Source of the DNA: Tretioscincus oriximinensis
Lineage: Eukaryota; Chordata; Lepidosauria; Squamata; Gymnophthalmidae
Length of the DNA: 64,000 bases
Direction: 5' to 3'
Assembly: GCA_022410635.1 (NCBI GenBank)
Contig: JAJVDF010000300.1
Location: 939,029 to 1,003,028, forward strand
How positions within the stretch are numbered: the first letter of the stretch is position 1; each line of letters starts with the position of its first letter. The notes beneath the pieces were generated by a model, which had not been told where the DNA came from, ran no database searches, and saw only the letters and a program-made list of their open reading frames with translations. The translations under genes and the position numbers were made by a program. Positions 20,393 through 32,300 of this stretch are shown in pieces.

Positions 20393-23300
20393 GTAAGTGT
20401 TTCTAGATTGTCTTGTGGTTCTGCTAATATTATAGAATCATAGAGTTGGAAGGGACCTCCAGAGTCACAGTGGCACAAGAGGTTAAGAGTGTCAGTGTTT
20501 TAACTGAGATATCGGAGTTTGCAGTTTCATGTGTCGGCCATGCCCTCAGCTTTTGCAAATCCAGCTATTCAAAAGCAAAGAAATTTGCAACTAGACAAAT
20601 GGGTATCACCACAAAGTGGTGGGCAAGATAGAATAGATGTAAGGCTCTGGGTGAAAAATAACCTTATAAGCTGCTCTGAGTCCCTTCGGGTGAGAAGGGT
20701 GGTGTATAAAAACCAGATTCTTTTCCTCCTCCTCCTCCTCCTCCTCTCCAGCACCCAAAGCCAAACAAACAGGAGTGGGACCCAAGGGACTTTTTCAACT
20801 ATTTACCAATAATACTTGTGCCTTTACAAACTCTTCTGAGCCTGTGTCTTTTTAGATGTTGTTGAACAGTATTGGAATTGGAGTTCATCGAAACAATTTA
20901 GTCCTTGATCATATCTACTGCAAGTTTCGATCATTTTCAGAGTGAAGGAACTCACAGCAAAGTGGCAAAGATAGTTTATTTTAGCAATCTCTAACTCAGA
21001 ATATACATCTTTGGTTTAGATCAGGGTTGTCCAACTGGCAGCCTTCTAGATGTTTCTAAACTACAACTTCATCTTTTTATTCGGTTCACTAAGTAAAATG
21101 CTGAGAATGATATGCTGGAGGGCTATCAGTTGGACACCAGTGGTTTAGATAGTAGGAAAAGAAAATTGCTGTTTACTTTGATGATGTATTTTTTTGTTCT
21201 GAAAGGAGACAGGACATTACTCTGTACCTTAGTATTGGAAACATTAGTGATTAGTATTCCTGGCACACCATGCATATTATACCACCAGTTAACTACCTGA
21301 TGCACAATCATCTATATTCACTTTGTTCCTCCAGGCATTTTCCTCTACTTGAGAGGATTAACTTCTGCACTTTAGCTGTTTTCTCACCTAGTTCATCCTC
21401 ATTACCACCTTTACATATCCTTTGTCATCACCTATAAAGTGTGTTCCCGACATTGGTCACCTCGCATCTAAAGAACTAGAAATGTCTGGGAAAGCTCATG
21501 CCACCTACCTTTCTCCTGTTAGTCTCCAAGTGCTACAAAACCCTCTTGCTGGACTTATTAGTGATTTGTGAGAGCATATTGAAAGAGCAACAAATCCTTT
21601 TTATATCTACCAAGGCGGTTTCATACCACTTTAGAGGCTAACAAGAAGGGTAACACGAACCTTTGTAGTCAAGGATATTCCTTAAGATGGTCTCACTTTT
21701 GGTAAATTTCTGAACCCTATGGGGAAATAGTGTGCAGCAGCAGTGAAGGAAGGGAATTGAAAACAGGTTGGCAACAAGTGTTGTTTTGTCTCTTTATAAA
21801 TCTGTATGGGGCCCGACATAGTCTATACCGGCATGGGAATGGCCATGCTCTATCCTGAGATGTGACCCAGAATAAGGCTCTCTGTGGACAGGTGACTGGT
21901 CCCCACTTCTTAGAAAAGATACTATGGAACTGGAGAAGGTGCCAAAAAGGGCAACAAGAATGCTCAAGGGCCTGGAGCACCTCCCTTATGAAGTCAGGTT
22001 ACAACACTTAGGCCTCTTCAGCTTTGGAAGATGGCATTTAAGAGGTGATCTGATCGAAGTGCGTAAAATCGTGCATGGGCTGGATAAAGTGAATAGATAA
22101 AAAATATACTGCTCAAAACAATTAGGGGAACACTTTAACATAACGTGTCAAAGTGTTAAACATAACATGTTATGTTAACATACGNTATGTTAAAGTGTTA
22201 TATTAAAGCTGAACATAACATGTTATGTTAAAGTGTTCCCTTAATTGTTTTGAGCAGTATACTTCCGGTATCACACAACACTAGGACCAGGGGGACCTTG
22301 AAACTGATAGGCAGAAGAGTTAGGAAAGACAAGGGAAAGTATTTTTTTACCAACCAGAGGGTCATTGGTCTGTGGAATTTACTTCCAGAAGAGGTGGTGG
22401 TTGCTAGCAGCCTGGATAGGTTTAAGAANAAGATTAGACAAGTTCGTGGGCACCAAGGGTATAAACAGCTACTAGGATGGATCTCTTGGTGCTGCCTGCA
22501 GGATGGCAGAATTCCTGAAATACTATTTGCAGGGAGTTGAGAACAAGTGAGGGTTTTGCCTCCTTTCGCTTGAGACTGTCCAGGGGCAATTGGTGGGCCA
22601 GTGGCCTGATTCAGCAGGNTTCCTCTTATGTTGTTGTGTTCTAAACCAGTGTTTATCTTATTTTGCAGGGCCTGGCTACCCTGGGATTAATTTTGCTAGC
22701 TGCATACTTCATGATCCAGCCATACACCCTTTCACCGACAGAAACTGCACTTACCAGGGCCCACGCATGGGGCTCCCTCATTAGCCATATCCGCCTCCTG
22801 TCTTTACCTGTTACCAAGAAGTACATGCTGCAAAGTAAGGACTTGCCTCTTTCCTTAACATGATAGTAAAGTGAAATGTTTCAGTGGCAGATGCTCAATA
22901 ATGTAAAGGATTTACACTTACTATTAAATTCCGTACTTTTTTTAGATTAAAAACATTTTCCCTTTTGCAAGGAGGAAAATGAAGGTACACAAATAGATTC
23001 CGCTTCCCTTCTGTGGGAATTCATATATGCAAGGACCTGGTTTTCTATATAAGCTAGTCTCCAGGGACTGTGCTCTCATGCAACAGGCCTTGCAGCTTTT
23101 ATTTTAAAAAAATCTCTTTATTGCATTTAAAGAGTAATAAATGAACTAGCATAAAACAGAAGAACATGTCTCCTGACTTCTGCCCATGCCCATCAATACT
23201 TATACATAATCATAATACTATATCATAACTCACGGCTAACATTCATGAGTTTGTGTTATAGTCTGATTAAAAATGTCGCCTAACGGGCCTGTTGTCCACA

Positions 23301-26300
23301 TGCTGCTTTGGGGTANCATGACCTTGGCATGATCTGTGCTAGCCTGGGATGCTGTGGACAGCAGGCTCTTTAGACCATTTTCTGGGACGGAATAAGGCTG
23401 ATTGGAAATCAGGCAAAAGAATCCAGGTAACTGAGGAACTTTGCTGTTATGGAATGCTGATCAGAGGCTAAAACCACAGGCCAGGAACCTTCCAGTACAG
23501 ACTGCTAGAAGTGGTAATTATTGTTTCTTACTTTTCCTTACATGCTTTTCTTCGTATTTCATCCTTATATTTTTTATTTATTTAGCAATTTATATCCTGT
23601 CCTTCACAATTAGTCCCAAGGTGAAATTACAGAAGATTGATTTTTTTNAAAAAATACATTACTAGAATGTTTAAAAGAACTATATCTTCCTTCACTCCAT
23701 TTCTACTCCTTTTCCCCGTCACCCTTCAGCCCTTTCCCTCCCCCCTTCTCTTGGTGGTTAAGAGCAACTGTCTTGCAACAGAGAGATCAGAGTTCAAGGC
23801 CTCACGTGTCTGTCAAGGAGAGGAGTGAGCTCCCTCTACTGGTCTCGGCTTCAGCCAACCAAGCTGTTCAAAAGCAAGAAATTTCAAGTGGATTAATATG
23901 TACCATCACAATGTAGTTGGGAAGATAGATATAAGCCCCTGGGTGAAAAACAGCTTGTAAGTCAAGTCCCTTTGCATGAGCAGGGAAGGATATAAAACCC
24001 AATTCTTCATTTTCTCCTCCTCCTTATTCTTCTTTGTCCTCGTTCCCCTTCCTCCTGAGAACCAGTCTGGTGTGGGGTTAATATGTCAGGTTCTTATCTG
24101 TAAGACTTCCGGTTTGATTCTGCATCCTTCCATGAGGCCAACNGGGAGACTTTGGGCTACTCGTAGTCTCATGCTTTGGGTGCTGCCCAACTGGATTGGC
24201 AAATGCCTCTTGCTACAACTGCAGGTATGGCACAGAGCTGACATATATCCTGATCTATTTCTATTGTTGTCTCCATTCTTCCCGCCTCCCTCCTCTCTAT
24301 GGGAGCTCTTCGGATGAACTAGACTGCCTGAAGTCCAATAAGATCCCATGCAAATGAGGCTGTTCGTGACCTTAAGTACTATTTACTGAGATACGATAGC
24401 CTATTGTATCTCATATCAAAGTTCAACCCTGATAGGAGCAGATGGAAATATTTCTAAGTTGTAGCCAAGGTCTCCCACTAACCTCTTTAGACAGTTATAC
24501 TCAATACTGTACATAGGATGGAACACATTTTGGAAGAGCACTTAGCTCTACTTAAATACATGTTAGGTATTTAACTTCCACTGTTTTAGGCCACCAAGAT
24601 AGTTCAGGTGATCCTAAACTATTTTCACACCTGTTCAAAGGATAGAGATTTCCTCCCCCCGTCCGCAAGTCTTTTAGCCTTTTAGATCCATCTTTTTACA
24701 TTGCTAGAGGAATTCTGTACCAAGCTGCATCGTCCAGTTGTGACATAAAAGATAACTTCTCCGTTAGTTGTCAGCAGCTGCGTCTACAACTGCTCTCTTG
24801 CCATAGAAATAGTTCTTTGGATATCATCCAGCTTAGCAGAAAGAACCAATGATTATGTAATGGCTGAAGTGTGAGCCGCTCTTGGTCTAATTTTAGTCAG
24901 CGAAATCAGTCTGTATATTTTTACTGCCCTTGTCATCAAGAGTGTTGAAAGCATAATACTTTTTAAATAATTTTGGTCGGTTGGATTTTTAAATCTCCAG
25001 TTGAAATTGTGGCTCTGGAGCGGGAGATGCTTTAGAACTGTGGTTTCAATCTTTATTTTATTTTAAATGTACATACGAACCTGCTGAATGAGGCCAGAGC
25101 ACACCTAGTCCAGCATTCTGTCTCCTAATTGCACCTGGACAGTCTCAAGCAGAAGGAAGTAAAACCCTCACCTGTTCTCAATTGGTAGAATAGGGAACTG
25201 CCAGCCGCATGCTAGTGTATTTTATGGTAGGCCTGCCATAATCTGCAGTGGCATGTGGATGAGCCAAATGGAGTCTGCTGTAGTCGGCACTGGCTCACAA
25301 ACTGCTTCTGGGCAACTCAAGCAGAAGAAAGCAAAACCCTCATCTTTTCTTGACTCCCTGCAAATGATACTTCAGGAATCTTGCTTGTTGCTTCATCCTG
25401 GAGGCAGGATCAAGAGATCTACCCTAGTAGCTGTTTTATATCCTTGGCTTCCTGTATTGTTCAACCCAGTGCCGTATTTTGTCCCAATATTCTTGGATTC
25501 TTCTGCGTTCTCGTATCATGTAAATGTATGTGCCTTGTGCATTGCATCCATGCCGGTACTGAGGTATTACCATCATTGTAAGTAATAAAAGGTGTGTGGG
25601 AGAGTTCAGTGTTCTGAAGTATAACAGTCAGTGGTGGAAAGATAGTGGTGGAAAACACCTGACAGTGGTGGAAAGGTAGTGGTGAAAAACACCTGGCTTG
25701 GAACTTTGGCAGCCTCCAGAGACCAATGGCATGGCTTGAAACTTTGGCAGCCTCCAGAGACCAATGGCAGGGCTTGGAACTTTGGCAGTCTCCAGAGACT
25801 AATGGCAGGGCTTGGAACTTTGGCAGCATCCAGACACCAATGCAAGGCTTGGAACTTTGGCAGCCTCCAGAGACCAGAGTTCTGGGTTGGAAACTGGCTA
25901 AAAAGCAGAAAACAGAGGGAAGTAATAAATGAATGGTTCTCTGGGTGAAAAAATGTGAGAAGTAGAATACCCCAGGGTTCAGTATTGGGACCAGTACTGG
26001 GAGGGAAAGGAAGGGCGGGAGGAAAGGAAGAACAAAGGAAGGAATGGCTAAAAGACGGAAGGGAAGGAAAGAAGATAAGAAAAAATAAAGAGGCGGAATC
26101 AAGAAGGAAAGGAAAGAAAAAAGAAGGAGTGAACGAAAGAAGCAGTTAGTGAAAGGGTGTGAGAGCGGGAAAGGGACTGAGTGGNTGGAGGCAAGGGGGA
26201 GAAGATGCTAGAGTCTGTTGCATTACCATTACACAACGGGCTAATTCCGCTAGTCTTTTGTATAAAATGTACCATCTAACTAATAGTTTCCTTTGAAGTT

Positions 26301-29300
26301 TCTTAACTCTTGTAGTCTGTATCTTATTTACTTTTTTCCATATTGCTTTCATTTGTTTCACTATTTTAAGTCTACCGCCCCCTGTGCTGCCAATGTCTAT
26401 GTTGTTATATTGGTTCTGTCTCAGCACTTTTTAAATTTGGCCATCCATTCCTTTCAGTGTTCTCATTTTCCGTTGAAATAATCTTCCAAGGAGGTGTTAT
26501 CATTGTCCATCGCTTGTCTATACCCTCTTTGCTACGTTAATTGTATGGCCCCTAGCTATCTGTGGGTTCCCTCCCTAGGGCTCGTATACACCTAGAACTG
26601 TGGTTCCCAACTGTTTTTTGGCCTAAGCAGCTCTGAAATTCTGATTCTCCCTGTGGATGTCACAATGGAGACCCCTCATTCTCAAATTGTTCCCATGGAG
26701 CGTGTTGGGAATCACAGCTCTAGAATCTCTCCTTTTCCTCTGAATTTCAAAGGAGTCAAATTATTGGTAACAGTGAACATATTTCTAGGTTTTGCACCCA
26801 ATCTAGTACATGGAAAGGTAGTGGTGGGAAGCAGATGGCAGTGGTGGAAAGGTAATAGTGGAAAACACTTGGTAGTGGTGGAAAGATTGTGGTGGAAAAC
26901 ACCTGTTGGACAGTTTATCTTGCTGCCATCAATAAGTCCTGCAGATGAAGTCTAAAATATGTTTCACTGAAGCAATGAAAATGCTTTCTCTGTGTGTGTT
27001 TCACTACTCTGGCGCCTAATTTATGACCACGGGTGTGGTTTGCAAGGGCCGTTCCTCTAAATAAATATGCAAGTATACTGTTATTTGGCTGTGTTGCTTA
27101 GCCTGAGACATAACTGACTTCTAGTTGCAGCTGCCATGCCTCCCCCAGCTCACATTCTTGGATCCGCTCTGATGGGTCTGCTCTAGAGCATGCACAAAGG
27201 TTAAATTTCTTTCCCATCAGGAAATATTTGTGCCTCAAGAGGTTATTGTCCGCTTGCGTCAGACCATCTGCAGCATCTTTCTGCAATTATGAAATGAGCT
27301 ACAGCCTGATGCCCCAGGGCTCTCACTGGTATTAGCAGGGCTCTTTCTAACATCCTGCATCTCATTGGAAGCCATCCTCGTCTTCTTATTACTCAAATCA
27401 GAGGCCTAATGACAGACATCTGTGCTGGCACAGGCATTTAAATTACCAGCCCTAGTTTTAAGAGGTGGGTTGTGCTAGTTTCTTTAAAAATAACAATAAT
27501 AAAAAACCATATGGATTTATTTTGGCTTTTTGTTAGTTCAATGGGTTGCTTGGAATTTCTAAGCAGCGCAAGTGTTTTATGAAGCTCTGAACAACAAGGG
27601 GCTCTTAGTTTATCCTTATTCCTCTTCCTCCTCCTTCTCCTTCTTCTCTTTCTCCTTCTTCTCCTTCTTCTTCTTCTTCTCCTTCTTCTCCTACTCCTCC
27701 TCCACCTCCTCCTCCTTATCTCCTCCTCCTCCTTCTTTTCTTTCTCCTTCTTCTCTTTCTCCTTCTTCTCTTTCTCCTTCTCCTCCTTCTCCTCCTCCTT
27801 CTCCTTCTTCTCTTTTTCTTCTTCTCCTTCTCCTTCTCCTTCTTGTTCTTCTTGTTCTTCTTGTTCTTCTTGTTCTTCTTGTTCTTCTTGTTCTTCTTGT
27901 TCTTGTTCTTGTTCTTCTTCTTCTTCCAGTCGTTGAACTCTTACTATCAGAAGATTTTTTCTCATATTTAATATACTTCCTTGCAGTTTTACCCCATTGC
28001 TCCTAATCCTTCCTTGTGCTAATAGTTATTTTGTTCTGTGACAAATCTCCAGGTATTTGTAGAAATCTATCATGTCTTTTCTTTTGCAGACTAAAAATCC
28101 TTAGATCCATTAACGGTTCCTGATATTATCTGGTTTCCAGACCATTCACCATCCTTGTAACTTTTCTTTGAACTTGCTACAGTTTACCAATGTTTTTTTA
28201 AAATTGGAGTCTGGAAGCGCTTTAGAGACTAATTAACAGAAACAGACAGGATTCCAGACATAAACAGTAACTAAATGACCAGCTTCCTGTTTCTCTATTT
28301 CCTGGCAGAATTTCTGTTTCCTGTTTTATGGTTTTAAATTGTGTTTCTGTCTGCTTTTTTATTTTGTTTTTTTCATGGTAAGTGCTTAATATAAAAGTTT
28401 GGATGTCCAGTAGCAGCCCAAAGTGAAAAAGAGCTGTTGCTGTGCTAATGGCAGAACCTGATCAGAAGTGTAGTCCAAATAGTTGGCAGCTTTTCAGGTC
28501 AGCCTGCATGGGTCCCTGCTCTATGGACTACAGCTCCCAGCATGCATCACAGCTAGCCCCTGAAAGGAGGAACCTTTTTAGTCAATCCCTGTACAGCCCC
28601 ACCCTTAGGAAACATTTTTTCTGCTTACAGAATGTTGGCTGGGGACCCATCTATAGGATAGGCAGAATGAGCTACTTCTTCAGAAACAACTGCCAGGTAC
28701 AGACTGTATAGAGCAACTTTGATTGCAGGAAAAACTACAAGGCATATTAATTATTTTAAGTGGAGAGAAGAGCCTGCAGGAAAGAGGTGCAGCTAGGTAA
28801 ACGTTAACTAAAAATATGCAGAAAAGTCAAATAGTACCCTCAAGAGGTTGGGAAGTTAACTGGGATTTTAATGTGTGTAGTGTTGTCAATGGGAAAAAGT
28901 AAACTTATCTACAAAAGCTCAGGCTGCCTGTATTGTTTCTTGTTAGTCTCTATGGTGCTATGAAACCTCCTTAGCTAGATTTTCTGGATGCAGACTAACA
29001 TGGCTAATTCTTTGAAATCTTTTCAAATTGGGACTCNCAGGGTTAAACACAGTAGATGTGATCTGAAATATACTGACCAGATTTTCTGGGGCCCAAACTG
29101 GGGTAATTAATATTCATGCTAATTTGCACATTCATGAATATGCAAATCACCCACCAGCATGCATACTCCTCTGAAATCCCTGCCCAGGAAACCCATGAAG
29201 CATGTAAGAACTTTTTGAAATGTTTGAGAAATTTTCAATGGGTGTAAGAAATTTGCTTTTTTATTTTTTATTTACCTAGGGGAGGGTGCCTTCAGGAGCT

Positions 29301-32300
29301 GGCCCCGGTTGCCAGAGCCCCCTAATGGTGGTGCAGTGAATTAAAAAAAATGATTTTTTNAAAAAATATATTTTTTTCCTCAGCTAAAAATGTGGAAATT
29401 GTCCCTTTTCCCAGGAGGGTGAGGTAGACACCCCAAANCCGGGTTTTCCATCCAAAAAGGGGGTCATCTAGACAGCCTATTTGAAAATAGGTTTGCTACC
29501 TGTCATGCAGGTTCAATGTGATTTTGTCAAATCATCTCACTTTTAATCTTCCCTAACATTATTCAGCATCATGTAGCAACTTTGGGCCTCCGTGCCTTCN
29601 GGGGTTGCATTGGACACACAATGTTAGAGCATACTGTTTAAAGAGCACTGATGCACAGTTTCTGTTTTTGGACATTACATCTAAATGTTGCATATCTCTT
29701 CAAAATTGTAAAAGACCAGTTTGTCGTTTAATTTACTGCTCGCTGTGTTCTAGCCAATTGGGGTGATTTGAGGATTACAACACGAATGTTCTTGCAATCC
29801 AAAGTTAGTGATTTAAAAATGGTTTTTAAAAAAATCCCTTCTAAAGTNTGGACATTTTTTTATTAACTCTGATCTCAGTTTTTAAGCTTTTATTTTTACA
29901 GTCTTGAGAGCTAACCATGTCGAGAGTTTGAAGCCATTATTCCCACTGTGAAATAAGACTCTGAAATAAAACCCCACTGCTAAGGTTGCTTTGATGATGG
30001 ATATATTTAACACTTTAATCTCGGTAGGTGACTGACTGCCAGTATCAAGATGTGGCTATAGTGGCTCTCTTGCCTTTTGCCAAATACATAAGAACATAAA
30101 AGGAGCCCTGCTGAAACGGGCTGGAGCCCATCTAGTCCAGAATTCTGTCTTCCACAGAGGCCCACTGATTGCACCTGGGCAGTCTGGAACAGAAGGAGGC
30201 AAAATCTTCAACTATTCTCTACATCCTGCAAAAGGCATTTCAGGAGTCCTGCCTGTTGCTCCATCTCAGAGGCAGTACNCTAGTACTTTTTTTCACTGAA
30301 GAAGACAGAGGGAATTTACCCACAACAGATTTAGTTTTCTCAGAAAGAACACCAGAGGAATTAAACTGGATAGAGATAANAAGGGAGGAGGTCCTTGCTA
30401 GCCTTAATAAGCTGAACATTGATAAATCCCCAGGGCTAGATGGCATTCACCCAAGAATTCTTAAAGAACTCAAATGCGAAATTGCTGAACTTCTAACCAA
30501 AATATTCAATCTTTCCTTAAGATCAGGTATAGTACTAGTAGATTGGACGGTAGCTAACGTAACACCAATCTTCGAAAAAGGATCCCAGGGTGGATCCCGG
30601 AAATTATAGAACCATCAGTTTAACATCAATTCCAGGTAAAGTGTTGGAAACCATAATTAAGGACAAAATTACTAAACACACAGAGAAGCACGCATTGCTG
30701 AATGAAACTCAGTAAATCATGCCTTACCAACTTGCTAGAATTCTTTGAGAGTGTTAACAAACATGTAGATAAAGGGGATCCAGTTGATATTGTCTATCTA
30801 GATTTTCAGAAGGCTTTTGATAAAGTCCNTCATCAAAAGCTTCTAAAAAAACTCCATACTCATGGTATAAGAGGACAGACTTTGTTCTGGATTGGAAACT
30901 GGCTAAAAGATACAAAATCATGCATGGGATAGACAGGGTGAATAGAGAGAAAAAATTTTTTCTCTCTCCCACAACATTAGGACCAGGGGGCACTCCTTAA
31001 AACTGTTGAGTAGAAAAGTGAGAACAGACAAAGGAAAGTATTTTTTCACCCAGAGGGTCATTGGCCTGTGGAATTTACTTCCTGAAGAGGTAGTGGTAGC
31101 TAACAGCTTGGATAGTTTCAAGACAGGATTAGACAGGTTTATGGACACCAAGGGTATAAATGGATAATAGGATGGATGTCTAGATGTTCCCTCCGGGATG
31201 GAGCAATAGGCAGGACTCCTGAACTACCATTTGCAGGGAGTCATGAACAGGAGCATATTTTGCTTTCCTCTGTTCGGACTGCCCAGGTGCATCTGGTGGG
31301 CCTCTGTGTGACACAGAATGCTGGACTTGATGGGCTGTGGCCTGATCCAGTATGGCTCTTCTTATGTTCTTATGTAGTTTCAAGGAGTGCCCTCTGGTCC
31401 TAGTGTTGTGTGATAGAGAAAACATTTTTTTCTCTATTCACCCTCTCCATCCCATGCACGATTTTGTATACTTCAATCAGATCACCTTTCAAATGTCACC
31501 TTTCGAGGCTGAAGAGGCCGAGACGTTGCAGCCTGACTTCATAAGGGAGGTTCTCCAGACCCTTGATCATTTTGTTGCCCTTTTCTGCACCATCTCTAGT
31601 TCCACAATATCCTTCTTGAGATGTGGTGACCAAAATTGAACACAGTATTCCAAATGCGGCCTCACCACAGATTTATAAAGAGGCAAAAGAACATTTGCTG
31701 ACTTTTTTTCGATTCCTTTCCTAATTATTCCCAATCTGGAATTTGCATTTTTTGCTGCTGCTGCACACTAGGTTGACATCTTCATTGAATTGTCCACCAA
31801 CACACCAAGATCCTTTTCTTGCTCGGTCACAGAAAGCTTTCAGGTGGTAGGAGTAGTTGGAGTTCTTTGCCTCAATATGCACAATCTTGCACTTGCTTAA
31901 GTTGAAGTGCATTTGCCACTTTGATGCCCACTCACCCAATTTCAATAAATCAGCCGCCGCCGCTAACGCCACCCCCCCTCCCCCCCCCCACAGCCCCCCC
32001 CCGCCCCCCCTGCCACCGCCGCTAACGCCACCCCCCCTTGCCGGCGGGGGCGGCGGCGTTAGCGGCGGGGGGCGCACCGCCGCTAATGCCGCCCCCCGCC
32101 GCTAACGCCATCCCCCTCTGCCGCCGCCGTTAACGCCGCCCCCCCCCCCTCGCCGGCGTTAGTACCGTCACCTTTTTTTCTAGAAAAAAAGTACTGCCTG
32201 TCTTCCAAGAATTTATCTAATCCTATCTTGAAGCTATCCAGGCTGCTCGCTGCCANCTTCTCCTCTGGAAGTGAATTCCATGGAGGCTATGGCATAGACC

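Noticed and set aside
25461..26102. 213-codon minus-strand frame with repeated LVSGGCQSSKPCHWSLEAAK-type units
   Set aside because: The repeats come from the 37-bp minisatellite and the rest from a purine tract and CR1; no evidence for translation.
25630..26907. CRISPR-like array from the regularly spaced repeats
   Set aside because: The units are contiguous minisatellite copies without unique spacers, in vertebrate DNA.
27438..27965. 175-codon minus-strand frame rich in Glu, Lys and Arg
   Set aside because: It is the translation of the polypyrimidine tract; low complexity, not a protein.
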